Shown here piece by piece: positions 36,756 through 48,689 of a stretch of 64,000 nucleotides of DNA. Within the stretch, counting starts at the first letter, position 1. Every line of letters begins with the position of its first letter. Under the pieces are notes generated by a model. The model saw only the letters and a list, made by a program, of their open reading frames with translations. It did no database searches and was not told the DNA's origin. Both the position numbers and the translations under genes were made by a program. Source of the DNA: Cymbidium sinense (taxonomy: Eukaryota; Streptophyta; Magnoliopsida; Asparagales; Orchidaceae); NCBI GenBank assembly GCA_021442155.1, contig CM038221.1, forward strand, positions 148,295,601 through 148,359,600, written 5' to 3'.

Positions 36756-37639
36756 CAAGATAAAGGGATATAAACTTTTCAGGCAAGCATTCCTCTAAGA
36801 TTTCAGAAGTGAAGGAAAAATGGGGTGCTGTGGAAGATGAGATACCCTTAAGGGAAAAGAGCTGAGAAATGGTGCATATGCAAGTGTATTATTGATGATA
36901 ATTCTCTTTCTTTTAGTTAGAAGAAGTAAATGAAGTGTGAGATGTAGAAAGATAGGTGAAAATTAATAATGAAAAGTCAATCCCACAAGTTCTATAAGAC
37001 TAGCAATTTAGTCTTATATTGGCATCAGTTTTGGTGCATGATAAATAAAACAAAAATGTTATTTTGTGTGATGAAGCCATTAAGCCCAATGCCTTCTCGA
37101 GCTCGAGTTGTTTGAGTAAATCAAGAGTTTTTGGATTTCTTTCCTTTTCTTTTTCATTATTATTATTATTTTGATATGATGTATTGTTTATTTCTATATA
37201 TTACACTAAATGTTAATGGAAAAATTAAAATTACTTATAAATGAGAGTGAGAGCAAATCCAAGTATGTATTTTATTAAAATCAAGTAAAAAATAAAACTC
37301 AAGGTAAGAAGAACAAAGCCCGAGGTAGAAAAGAGTAAGAACATGAGATTTATAGTGGTTTGATCATAAACCTATGCCTGGTATGGTGATGCAGTGGTAG
37401 ACTTTCCATAGATGTTAAAGTGATTGATTTGATGTAGAAAATAAAAATAATTAAGAGGAAAAAAACTTTAAGAGGTAAGATTCTTATAGGCTCAAGTATT
37501 AGAAGATATTAGAAGAACCATTATAACATTCAAATGAGCTTTATAAAACAGAGGTGATTCTTTATGTTCATCAATGTGACAACTTTGGTCTAGAGGTTAA
37601 ATTATTGTGTTGATATTATGAAGCTTATGATTTATAAGA

Positions 37640-37679
<40 letters not shown>

Positions 37680-38502
37680 TATAATTATAGTATCTTAATT
37701 AAGGTTAAAATTGGTTATATATTGAATGCTATAATGAATGTGCAATTAGACTCCTTGAATTTTTGTACCTTTTGCGAAAATATTTAGGCCATGATGAAAA
37801 TCTCACAAGATCAATAAGTGCTTCCTCAAGTATATAATGAACTCCACTAAACTAAGAAAGATTTCCCAAGTACTTGTAAAGTCCATCAAGCTAGTGCTAA
37901 TGATGTGCCACATATAAGGTTGAGATACACCCATTATAAAGGCATTTATATAGAGTATACTGGACATCAATAGGACAAGCTAGATTATTATGGACCATTA
38001 GCAATAGAAGTTGATGGCCTTTGACTTCTTTCGCTATCTCATGTCACTTCAAGTATATGCTAAATAGTTTAGATATTGAGCCTTATTTGTTAGCACTAAG
38101 TTATGATGAGTGGTATTATATTTTGGAATCACACCCAACTTATGCTTTATCTTCATAATGAGCCAACCTTGCTTTAGCTATGGCCTTATGAACTTATCCC
38201 ATCAATAAAAAAGCTAGAATCCTAAGATATTTGGTGCAAGAGTTTGAGAGTAAAAGAGAATCAAAATTTAAAAGGATCCATTATACTTATAAAACAAATT
38301 GAAGAGAAATCATAAAAAGAGATTTTGAGATGAATCTGAAGGTGTTTCAATTGATAATTTAAGAGATTTTGAGAGATATCTAAGAGAGATTTTGAGTGAA
38401 ACTTGAGAGAGATTCTTAAAGAAACTATGCGAGAAGTGCCTTCAGTGATGCATTCCATAAATTCCTTGATTGGAAGTTGTTGTTTCATTGCTTATATATC
38501 AA
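36756..38502. other. AT-rich intergenic sequence, (AT)n at 37641-37678
   Basis: No domain recognised. Part of it (about 37250-37420, with ATGAGATTTATAGTGGTTTG) resembles the style of a plant LTR or leader, but I found no borders. Confidence 0.45.
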
Positions 38503-38507
38503 GGGTG
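38503..38507. repeat. target-site duplication of the solo LTR, left copy (GGGTG)
   Basis: Immediately precedes TGTTGACC at 38508. The partner GAGTG at 43266-43270 differs at one base, consistent with later mutation. Confidence 0.75.
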
Positions 38508-41500
38508 TGTTGACCTCCATGAAAGCGCCATAAGTCGAGTCGAGTTCATGAGCCGAATTCGATGGACTTCATGTACAACAGCTCATAAATCGAGGCTGAA
38601 ATGCACCAGACATCGCCAAAAAATAGTCAAAATGATCTCCAATCGATGAACAAACTTTTTTGTCACATTCAGAATGTCAAAATTGACTAAAATATATATA
38701 TTGCATAATCTGACGATCAACCAATCAAGAGATCGAGCCATCGATGCGCCTACGTGTATATCAAAGTTGAGAGGCTGTGATGATGCACAAATGACCTCTA
38801 TTCATGATATTAGTGGTGTCGTTAGCTTTAAAACATCAAAATATATTAAATGAGACTATCTGAGCTCAATTTGAATGAGTCAGCGTGAATATCAAGAGAT
38901 CAGATACAACAGCATACAAATCAGAGCTGAAATGCACTATGCATCACCAAAATCAATTGAAATAACTTATGATCGATGTGTGGACTTTGCCATCGTTCAG
39001 AACATCAAAATTTATTAGAATAAACATATTGCTCAATTCAACGGTCAACCGATTAAGAAGAAAATCCATCAATGTGCCTATGCCCGTGTCGAGATTGGAA
39101 AGCAACTAGGATGCCTAAATGACCTCCATTCATAAAATTGATCATGTCATTAACATCAAAATGTCAAAACATCAAAATCTATCAAATGAGACTATTTGCG
39201 CTCAATTCGGATGAGTCTACATAAATATCAAGCCATTAGAAGTGACGATGCACAATTTTGAACTGAAATTGATCTGATTCGACGTCGATTTGAACCAAAT
39301 GGTCTATGATCATGAAATGACTTCGTTGTTGCATCCGTAATAATGAAATAACCTAGAATCATTATATATATTGGCCATATAATAATTCTGCCATAAAAGT
39401 TTATATTAGGATCAATTAAGCACTTAAATAAAAAAGACCTATATATACATCTTAATATCTAACCCTAAGGGGACTTCAGCTGACCCTGATACTATACCAT
39501 GCGTGACACACAGAGATCTCGGTTGGAGCATCCAAAACTGAGCGGATACCAGTTCATTCCTTCCCCCCAGCGACGTAAGCACAACAGTCAAATGAGCAAC
39601 CCTACTCGTCCGTTCTCTCTCCCAAGACTCCACACGTGAATACAAGCTTAGTCGATCCATTTTGACCTTCCCTCCAGCCGAACGTAACTCGATCCCTCCT
39701 CCTCTACTTGGTAAAGCACTCCATTCAAACCCCATGTTCGTTCCCCCCTTGCCATCAACGCGCCAGGAAAGCTGAGCATTGGTTGCAACACCTTCCCTCC
39801 TTGCCCATCTCCCTTTCCACTCCAGTAGCTCCAGCCACACGAGGGCCGAACGACTCTCTCTATCTCTCTGTTGATGAGCCCCCACACTATCGCAAGATGA
39901 TCCCCTACTGCCGACATCTTGTGCACAAATCACCAGGCTAAACAAGCCAGCTGTCCCTTTATCTCACTTCTTTCTCCCCATGAACACATCATGAGAGCTA
40001 GTTTGTGTCGCCAATCACACAAGAATCCGGTGGATTCGACAAAGTTATGGTTTGGATTCCTTTTGTACTGTAGCGGTGAACCTCTAGGCAGAACTTGATT
40101 CATCTATCTCCCCATCTCCTCCTCTATTTACTTGCAAGCCCAGAGTTGACTCTTCTCCATAATTCTTCCTCGAACCACTTCCACAAATCTAGAAAACAAA
40201 ATAAATTTTATTTAAATCTGTTCAAGAAAAGAAAAATTTGTCATATTTCATTATCTTGTGTTACTCTTTGGAAAGGTATAACATGAATACATAAATGTAT
40301 GTGTATATGTGTTTCATGTTGTGCAGATATTTGAATAGCTGATGCACGCCTCTTTAGACGGGTAGGTTTGATCTTATACAGCCATGGTATTGCAAAACAC
40401 CACCCATGCACATTTTTTTAGATGGGTGGGCAGGCCTCGCTTTGGTAGAAATCTCCCCAACTATGGAGGTGTTGCCAAAATTTTGTCAGAATTTGGATTA
40501 ACAATGGAAAATAAAAGACACTTGAAGTCAAAATTGATATTAAATTAAAATACAAAATTCTAAAAAAAAATGAACTTGCAAAAAACATATTAGAATAAAA
40601 TTTAAATGAAATTTGATGACATTGAGATCTCTTGAATCTATACACAAATGAGACTTCAATTGGACTTGAAGCAAAGTGGAATTGAACTCAATAACCCTTC
40701 TACTAAACCTGATAGCTTGCTAACGAGCATGAATGCAACTTTTTGTTGAATATCTGATTGTTTAACAACCTATTTTAAGATGATTAAGAGAACCTTAAAT
40801 GATCATGAAGTGAGGTTATCAAACCTAAAGCTCAATATATTAAATAGACATCCATATCAAGTTGATTTTAAGATACTTGCGGTACTCCAAAACTATACAT
40901 ACAAGTCTATCACCAAGATGCATGTAAATATTATAAGGAGATGAGTCTTACATGATTATAAAGCTAATACACTCAAGTAAAATGCCTGAAAAATGCATGT
41001 AAGCAGCTTATGGAAATGAAGTTTGCACGCATCTCGATGTAAGCTTCATGTAGATTAAGCTAAAATGTGCACGAGTAGTCAATTATGCTCAATTGAAATT
41101 AAAATTTATACGCATTATGAGGCAGTCAAACTTCTACTTACTACTTCAAAATTTGTGTATATAATAAGATGATATAAATTCAAATGCTTTAAGAATTGTG
41201 CAAGTACTCTCAATTGACTTACATATTTCACAAGGAGTGTCTTAGACATAGCCTTAATTGCCTCGTAAAGCATGCAAATTTTATAGATTGCACAAAATTC
41301 AATGAAATTTAAATTGGACTCGATTATGCTTTATCTATATGGTGAAGTCATAAGTCCTACTTAATCAATCTAATCCTCCTTGCAAAATAGGAGTTGATAG
41401 GATTGATTCTAAATCAAATGTTCAATCACCAAAAAGAAAATTTGATTTATACATTTACATACGAGCATCAAAGTTCTAAATAGAGAAATTTTATGATCAA

Positions 41501-43265
41501 ACTCTCCCTAGTTATGGCTGTGTTGATTATAGAATCTAACTGGAGGGGATTATTATTATCTAAGTTTTCAAAGTATTTATGTTAAATCATCTCAAATCCA
41601 AATTCATGAATACAAGTTATAGACCTGATCCTTTGTTAACAGATGAGCAGAGTCGGTAGGGTCTACCCAATGATGATTACGCTAAATGTAGATTTCAATT
41701 GGAGGGGTTCCATGGGCCGCTTTATCTATATGGTGAAGTCATAAGTCCCACTTAACCAATCTAATCCTCCTCCTTGTTAGGGTCAGAGTTGATAAGATTG
41801 GTTGTAAATCAAATGTTCAATTATTAAAAGATGACTTGATTTTTACATTTACATATGACCATCAAAGGTCTTAATAGAAGAATTTCTTATTTAAAATCCT
41901 AAATTCTCTAATTTGGTATGAAAAATAAGATTGCAAATTTTAGTCATAGACCTAATCCAGTACTGATAAACAAATAGAGTTGACAAGGTCTTCCTCAGTG
42001 ATGGCTGTGGTGAGCGTAGATTTCAACCGAAGGGAATTACTGTTGTTAAGATTTTAAAATCATTGTATCTCAAATTCAAATTTCTAAATACAAGTTGTAG
42101 ACTTGAACATATGCTAACAAAAGAACAGAGTTGATAAGATCTACCCTAGTGATGATTGTAGATTTCAATCGGTGGGATTCTATCTTGAAAATGAAATTAT
42201 CAAATTACAATGTGAATGCTCAAATCATTCATATCCTATGATGGCTGTGTTGAATGGAGATTTCAACCATAGGGGATACTTTTATCAAGATGTGATTATA
42301 ATTTCACATCAAATTAACTTAAATTAAGTATCAATCCAAATAAAAAAAGCTGATGAATTATTAAGCTCAAAATGACTAAATGAGAATCATCAATCTAAAA
42401 AACTTAAAGTTAAAATCCAATTCACATTCCACAATTATTTGTTGAAGGTGACAAATTAAGAAAACTCTACTTCACAAAGGAGCCAATGTCAAGTTAAGTA
42501 TATTTCTAAATTCACTCTCAATCAATCTCATGTCAATAAGGACGTGGCTCGTGTCCTCTGACCACGTGATTTGGCTAATAGGCTTCACATATGATGCAGT
42601 TATGATCAAAGTCCTTTGATTGGGTGGTTGCCACCAAATGACGCCATTATATTATGGGCACAACTGTAGCTCGTATGCTCCCCAATGGCTCTATACTTTG
42701 AGTTTTGAACTATATGGTACACCTGATATGGCAAAAAATCATATGTTAGCTATGGTGGACTTAAGCTTGTCTCCTTAGACAAACACCACCCCAAGTTTAC
42801 AAGGTCTCCTTGGACGATTCAACCCATGGCTACTGACAAGGATCCTTCTCTCAGGTTGGGTCGACTACCTCCTCTAACTAAGTAGACCAGATGATGACCA
42901 CGGATGAGAACCATGTGATCTTGATTGGACGCATCATCATTCCCCCAACCATCCGCTTTAAGTTAATATGATTAATTTCATAAATTCATAATTTTATACT
43001 CCACATGCTGCTACTACACGCTATGCATTTAGTGATTTACCGACTAGCCTTAATTGAAAGTTCTCTCTTAGCATTGTGAGGGATAATTACCTATAGGTAC
43101 TTGCGCCTATAGAAAACCTCGAACCAGATCTAAAGTCCTCACAAAATGAGGGTGAAATATCTAAGTAGTGTCTTATCTATGATTTCATTTGCCTTCAAAA
43201 AATTTCATCGACATTTAATCTACTCTATTAATTGAGAGGTCGATGACTAATTTTTGGAGCCCACA
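38508..43265 (+). mobile_element. solo giant LTR copy C (4758 bp)
   Basis: It begins TGTTGACCTCCATG at 38508 and ends TTTTTGGAGCCCACA at 43265, the two exact termini of the family, with 5-bp flanks GGGTG and GAGTG. No internal sequence, primer site or polypurine tract adjoins it, so it is a solo LTR from recombination between two LTRs. U3 repeats at 38530-39370 and the U5-side part (about 41300-43265) match the other copies. The centre (39440-40080) does not match the GC-rich centre of the LTRs at 17830 and 27880. Confidence 0.9.
39440..40085. other. copy-specific GC-richer centre of solo LTR C
   Basis: A block of higher GC with CT-rich stretches replaces the usual LTR centre. The minus strand is open for 168 codons (39439-39945), but I recognise no protein, and overlapping ORFs in other frames suggest a composition effect. 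It could be captured host DNA. Confidence 0.5.
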
Positions 43266-43270
43266 GAGTG
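43266..43270. repeat. target-site duplication of the solo LTR, right copy (GAGTG)
   Basis: Directly after GGAGCCCACA at 43265. One mismatch to 38503-38507. Confidence 0.75.
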
Positions 43271-44206
43271 CAATATGCAATGAGCAAATTAGATTTTTAA
43301 GTTAAATTAAAGCTTCATTTTGATAATTAACCATCTAACAACATATTTTTGTTTTGATATTGAATCTAAGAGGCAGTATATCCATTTATGAAAAGATAAT
43401 TGACATTCCATCAAATCTTATTAAAGTAATAAAAAAACTTTGGACAAGAGTTCAATATGGATGATCTTCCTTGAAAGAGGAGACATTTGGTATTAAGTAT
43501 AAAATTATCCTTTAATCAAAATGAAAATAATTTCATCTTTTAGAATTGAAAAGAGAAAAAAAATTCAAAAGAAGCATCACTCAATCTAGGAAGAAAGAGA
43601 GAAGTAATTTATTTATTTAATTTGATTGATGATAATTATTTAATATATCAAGAATAATAAAATTTGAAATTATAGAAACTATAGTACCCAATTCACCAAA
43701 AACCAACTATGCGTTAATATATCCCTTACTGTCTAAATCCAGCTAATTTAAGATTTTAAGTAATCAATTTCTTATGCAATATCTACAAATACAATGACAC
43801 ACAATAAACGAAGTGCAAACAAAATAAAGCAATCACACGATAAGGAGGCACGTAAAATACATATTGCGGTAACAATTAATCTTCTTCTAAAGACTTTGGA
43901 AGACAATTACGAGAGTGAAGAAAACAGAAGGGTTGAATTTTAGCAGTTCATCTAGCAATCGCATCGATGATCTTTCTTTGTCGCCAACATCAATGGTGTC
44001 CGGAAGATATCTTCATCAACAACAAAAGATGTCATGTAAATAATAACAATTTCATAAGGAAAACAATATGAGCTCCACAAATTTGTACAAGATTCTTAAT
44101 TATTGAAGTATATAGAAATGGTCTGCACCTAAATGTAGCTCCACAAAACATAACACACTCACAGGCAGACAAGCTGACTAGGCTTTTATTTATACAACAT
44201 GCTATA
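43271..44206. other. intergenic sequence between solo LTR and second Tat-type element
   Basis: AT-rich, no coding similarity found. It may be a remnant of the pre-insertion locus. The five bases CTATA before 44207 are the expected left target duplication of the next element; its partner would lie beyond the window. Confidence 0.5.
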
Positions 44207-47002
44207 TGTTGGCTCCAAAAATTTGCCACCGACCTCTCGATGAAGGGAATGATTTAAACGTCGGTGAAATTTTTAGAAGGCAGATGGAATAGTAGATAAG
44301 ACACTACCCAGAGATTTTGCCCTCATTTTGGTGAGGATTTTAGATCTGGTTCCAGGTTTCCTATAGGCGCAAGTACCTATAGTTAATTACCCCTCTCAAT
44401 ACTGAGAGAGAACTTTCGATTAAGGCTAGTCGTTAGGTTGCTCAGTGCGTAGCATATAGTAGCAGCATGTGGAGTTTTAGAATTCAGATTTATGAAATTC
44501 ATTATATTTAACTTAAAGTAGATGGTTGGGGGAACGAAGATGCGCCCAATCTAGATCCCATGGTTTTGTCATCCAGGGCTATCGTGGTCCCTAGTCTACT
44601 TAGTCAGAGGAGGTAGTCGACTCAACCTGACCAAAGGATCCTTATCAACAACACATGGGTTATATCATCCAAGAAATCCTTATCGACCTGGGGTGGTGTT
44701 TGTCTAAGGAGACATGCTTAAGTCACTTTAACGAGGGGCTTTTCCCAATCAAGTATACTCTGGTTCACAACTCAAAAGGAGCCATGGGGGGAGCATCAGC
44801 TACAATCTGGCAATAATATAATGGTTCTATTTGGCGGCAACCACCCGATTAGAGGACTCTGGTCGTAACTGCATCATGTGTGGAGCCTACTAGTCAAACC
44901 ACGTAGTTAGAGGACACAGACCACATCTTGCTGGCATTAGATTGTTTGAGAGTAAATATAGTTGTGTTCTTGATTTGACTTTGGCTCCTTTGTGAGCTAG
45001 GGTTTTCTTAATTTCTCCAACAAACTATTGTGGAAGGTGAATTGAATGAAGTTTGCTTTAAGATTTTTGATTAAATTTTATTTAGACATTTGTAGCTTAA
45101 CGATATTTTAAATTCTACATTTAGATTGATATTCAATCTAAATTAATTTGTTTTAAAATTATAATCAGATTTTGATTGAAGTATCCCCTACAGTTAAAAT
45201 TTTTATTTAACACGGCCATCATTGGGGTGGTTTATAGATTGAATCAAATATATTTTAAAACTTTAGATCTTGTCAACTCAATATATCTCCTAATAGAGGA
45301 CTGGATCTACTATCAAATGATAGAATTAGCTTCTCAGGTATTTTACTAAGTTGAAATTCTTATAATAGGTTTTTAGATTTTGTTAACCCAAACTCAGTCC
45401 TAAGACTAAACCGAGAATCAACCCGCACAGCATCCTCAGACACTGAGTTTAAGCATTCAACATAGTGTGAGGGCCCATGTGGGTGTATTTAGAATACTTG
45501 CACACTTTTGAGGTATTAAATTTGAGTTTAACCATACTTTATAATGTGTGCAAGAGTTCAATTGAAGTCTTAATTAATGCATTATGTTTGCTTGTACGAT
45601 GTGTTGCGAATCCGGTGGCGTAAATGGAGCAAAATTATATTTATATTTGCATTAATAATTGATTTTGATTAATTTAATTTGAGCTTGCAAGCACATTTTG
45701 ATGGTAAGTATCCCCTCTGGTTGAAATCTTCATTCAACACAGCCATCATCGGGGTGGTTTATTGATTGAATCAAATATATTTGAGAACTTTAGATCATGC
45801 CAACTTTGTTTAGCTCTTAATAGACGATCGGATCTACTATCACATGACAGAATTAGCTTCTCAGATATTTTACTAAGTTGAAATTATTATAATAGATTTT
45901 TAGGTTTTGTTAACCCGGACCGAGTCCTAAGACTAAATCGGGAATCAACCCGCACAGCATGCTCAGACATTAAGTTTAAGCATTCAACATAGTGTTGGGG
46001 CCCATGCGGGTGTATTTAAGAATGCTTATACACTTTTGAGGTATTAAATTTGAGTTTTAATCATGCTATATAAAGTGTGCAAGAGTTTAATTGAATTAAT
46101 TAGCATGTTGTTTTGTATGATATATTACGAATCTGGCGTTAGAATTTGTTATAGATTGATATGATATCTTATTAGATTTTTCAGATTAATATTTAATTGA
46201 TTCTAATTTAGCCTGTACAGCCTTTTCATACATTAAAATTTGCACTTTAAATCTTTATGTCCGAGCACATGCAGGTGTATCTAAGAATGCCTTAATTAAT
46301 GTCTACTGTTCGCTTGTATGATATGTGGCGAATTCGGTGGCGTAGAAGATGTTATAGATTGATCTAATATCTTATTAGATTTTCTAGATTAATATTTAAT
46401 TAATTCCAATTTAGCATGTATAGCCTTTTCAGACATTAAAATTTGCACTTTAATTCTTTATGTTCAAGCATATGCAGGTGTATCTAAGAATGGTTTAATT
46501 AACGCCTTTTATTCGCTTGTATAATATGTTGTGAATCCGGTGGCGTAGAAGATGTTATAGATTGATCTAATATCTTATTAAATTTTTCAGATTAATATTT
46601 AATATATTCCAATTTAGCCTATGCAGCTTTTTCAGACATTAAAATTTGCACTTTAAATCTTTATGTCTGAGCACATGCAGGTGTATCTAAGAATGCCTTA
46701 ATTAACACCTTTTGTTCGCTTGTATGACGTGTTATGAATTCGGTGACATAGAAGATGTTATAGATTGATCTAATATCTTATTAGATTTTTCAGATTAATA
46801 TTAAATTGATTCCAATTTGCTTTGCACTTTTGACATTAAAATTTTGTTTAAATCTTTATGTCCAGCGCGCAGTGTATCCAAGAATGCCTTAATTACACTT
46901 TCGCTTACAGTATTGTGAATTGCGTAAAGTGTTCTAGATCTTGTTCAATTATTTAGATTAGTATTTATTTATTTGCATTTAGTTCATAGCTCATTGAGTT
47001 CT
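44207..47002 (-). repeat. 3' LTR of the second element, left (U5-side) part
   Basis: It starts TGTTGGCTCC at 44207 and is near-colinear with 62260-64000 through 45980, including the duplicated GGGGTGGTTTAT...ATATATTT block. It then passes into a tandem array and stops at the 14-bp repeat at 47003. Confidence 0.85.
46143..46990. repeat. tandem array of about 204-bp units in the LTR
   Basis: GTTATAGATTGATCTAATAT marks unit starts at about 46149, 46350, 46554 and 46758, and a fifth unit is degraded (about 46930). Each unit includes CAGACATTAAAATTTGCACT, ATGCAGGTGTATCTAAGAAT and a GAATCCGGTGGCGTAGAAG block. No such array is visible at the equivalent place in the first element. Confidence 0.85.
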
Positions 47003-47016
47003 CTAAGTTTCAATAA
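47003..47016. repeat. 14-bp direct repeat, left copy (CTAAGTTTCAATAA)
   Basis: Identical to 51701-51714. The two copies bracket the foreign segment. A related unbroken sequence at about 49434-49475 (opposite orientation) shows the LTR reading straight through this point, so the repeat is a target-site duplication rather than part of the LTR. Confidence 0.8.
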
Positions 47017-47019
47017 GCG

Positions 47020-47385
47020 GTGTCGATATGTGCTATCGCCTCGAGGAGAAGATGCAAGTCATTGGAAAGTCCATGGGTTCCATCGTTAAGTCCGTTGATT
47101 CGACTCTCGCCACCGGTAATCTTCAGAAGATGTCGGAGACCATGGACCAGTTCGAGCGTCAGTTCGTCAACATGGAGGTTCAGGCTGAGTTCATGGAGGG
47201 TGCCATGGCTGGATCTACCAGCCTTTTTACTCCTGAGACCGAGGTCAACAGTCTTATGCAGCAGGTTGCTGAAGATTACGGCCTTGAGGTCTTAGTTGGC
47301 CTGCCCCAAGGTGCCGCGCATGCAATTCCCTCCAACAAGGAGAAGGAGAAGGTTGATGAGGATGGTCGCTTGGTGTCGGCTATAG
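47020..47385 (+). pseudogene. CHMP1: CHMP1 (ESCRT-III subunit) processed fragment, both ends missing
   Basis: Reads [20 protein letters not shown], then [35 protein letters not shown] and KEKVDEDG: the middle and C-terminal helices of CHMP1/DID2, which recruits VPS4 and helps sort membrane proteins into multivesicular bodies (SAL1 in maize). In plants the protein is about 200 residues. Here roughly the first 80-90 (the basic N-terminal helices) are missing, with a short deletion just before [11 protein letters not shown]. After VDEDG the sequence changes to unrelated residues, so the C-terminal MIT-interacting helix needed for VPS4/LIP5 binding is lost. The reading frame runs on to 47534 in the next gene's leader. 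Codon use is GC-richer than the surroundings. Identity is sure; function is very unlikely. Confidence 0.92.
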
Positions 47386-48680
47386 GAACAAAAAACTCTG
47401 AGCGCCTCCTCTCTTCACCTCCCAAAAATCCTCTCGGCCTTCTCCAATTCTATTCCCTCATCGGTAGTTCTACACATATCGTCGCTGAGAGACGAGGGTT
47501 CTCGCTAGGGAGATCGTCGAGTCTGCTGTTTTAATGGCGTCGGTGCCATCACCTTCAGGTTCGAAGGTGACGGCGACGGCAATCGACGGCGTCGGCGGCG
47601 TCTGAAGGGCCGGTTCTAAGTCTGATGAATAAGCGCCTACGCGCATTGCGCAAGAAGTATAATCGAATTATTCAGATGGAGGCTAGCCTGGCACAAAAAA
47701 AAACCTTGAACAAGGAGCAGGAAGAAGTTCTTCGGTCAAAGCCTGGCATTATGGCCCTTATCACCGAGTTCGACAAGCTTCGGCTGTCGCTCGTTGCCGC
47801 CGTCCAGGAGGAACTCACCCTCGCGGCCTCCTGTTCATCCTCGGTTAACCCTAAACTCTTGCCAGTGGCGGCAAAGAATGCTTCTTCATCGATTGATAAC
47901 GCCTTAGATGGTTTGGTTGCGCTGCTCTACTTTGGTTGTCTCTTCGACGTGAAGCCCCAGAGCGAGTTCACATCGATGATGCTGACGAGGATCCACGAGC
48001 TCAGGTGCTGCCTGACGTACGATTATGTCACGAACGAGTCCACCGAGTTGCTCGGGGAGAAAGATCTTAATATGATTTCAACTCTTGGAGGGCTGGTAAC
48101 ATCAAGGCCACCCTATTCTGGGATATCTCACCGGAGCGCACTCGAGGGCTGCATTCAACACGCTAAACTTTGGCTACAGGGAGCCCAGAATCCCTTTGCT
48201 CCAGGATCCTCTGTTACCTATGCTAGCCTGAGAGAAAAGCTGAACCAGATTATGGCTTCAGACTATTACACGACAACCCCTGAGATGAAAGCTCCAGTTG
48301 ATGTTGCTGACGCAGTGAGCAAGTACAATGCTGCTTGCCAAATGCTAGTTTCTGAACCTAGTGAGCAGCCTGTGCCAGATAGTTAGAGTGACACAGTGCA
48401 GGAGGATGAACAAGAAGAAATTCTTACTGTGGAAGTCATTTCCGATCAATCTGGCTCTGCATATGAACTTCAGAAGGATGAGGCAGACAATTCTGATCAT
48501 ACTACTGGAGATGATATTGCACTACAACAATATCAGCAAATACCAGAGAATGTGGAAGACTATAGTTTGAGAGACTATGAGCAAGACGATCAACAATATA
48601 TTTCGCGGAGAACATACCAAAACCAGAGAGAAGGACGTGGCGGCGACAGGAATTGGTGTGCGAACCACATAAGCTGAGAT
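47386..48680 (+). pseudogene. Caprin-like plant protein, processed pseudogene
   Basis: Leader-like sequence (47386-47532) precedes ATG at 47533, which opens MASVPSPSGSKVTATA and then meets a stop. After a frame change the coding resumes as LMNKRLRALRKKYNRI (47622 on), RSKPGIMALITEFDKLRLSL, ALLYFGCLFDVKPQSEFTSM, CCLTYDYVTNESTELLGEKD, GCIQHAKLWL and MASDYYTTTPEMKAP. TAG at 48384 stops it, but the same frame continues with SDTVQEDEQEEILTVEV and an R/G-rich end RTYQNQREGRGG. I recognise a conserved plant protein with a Caprin-type N-terminal dimerisation region and an RG-rich tail, likely an mRNA-associated protein; the name is tentative. No introns are seen in more than 1 kb. Start-region frameshift and premature stop mark it as dead. 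Confidence 0.75.
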
Positions 48681-48689
48681 GAATGCTGT

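Noticed and set aside
39439..39945. 168-codon minus-strand ORF as a host gene
   Set aside because: No recognisable domain, overlapping ORFs on both strands, and it lies inside a solo LTR. Kept only as a copy-specific block.
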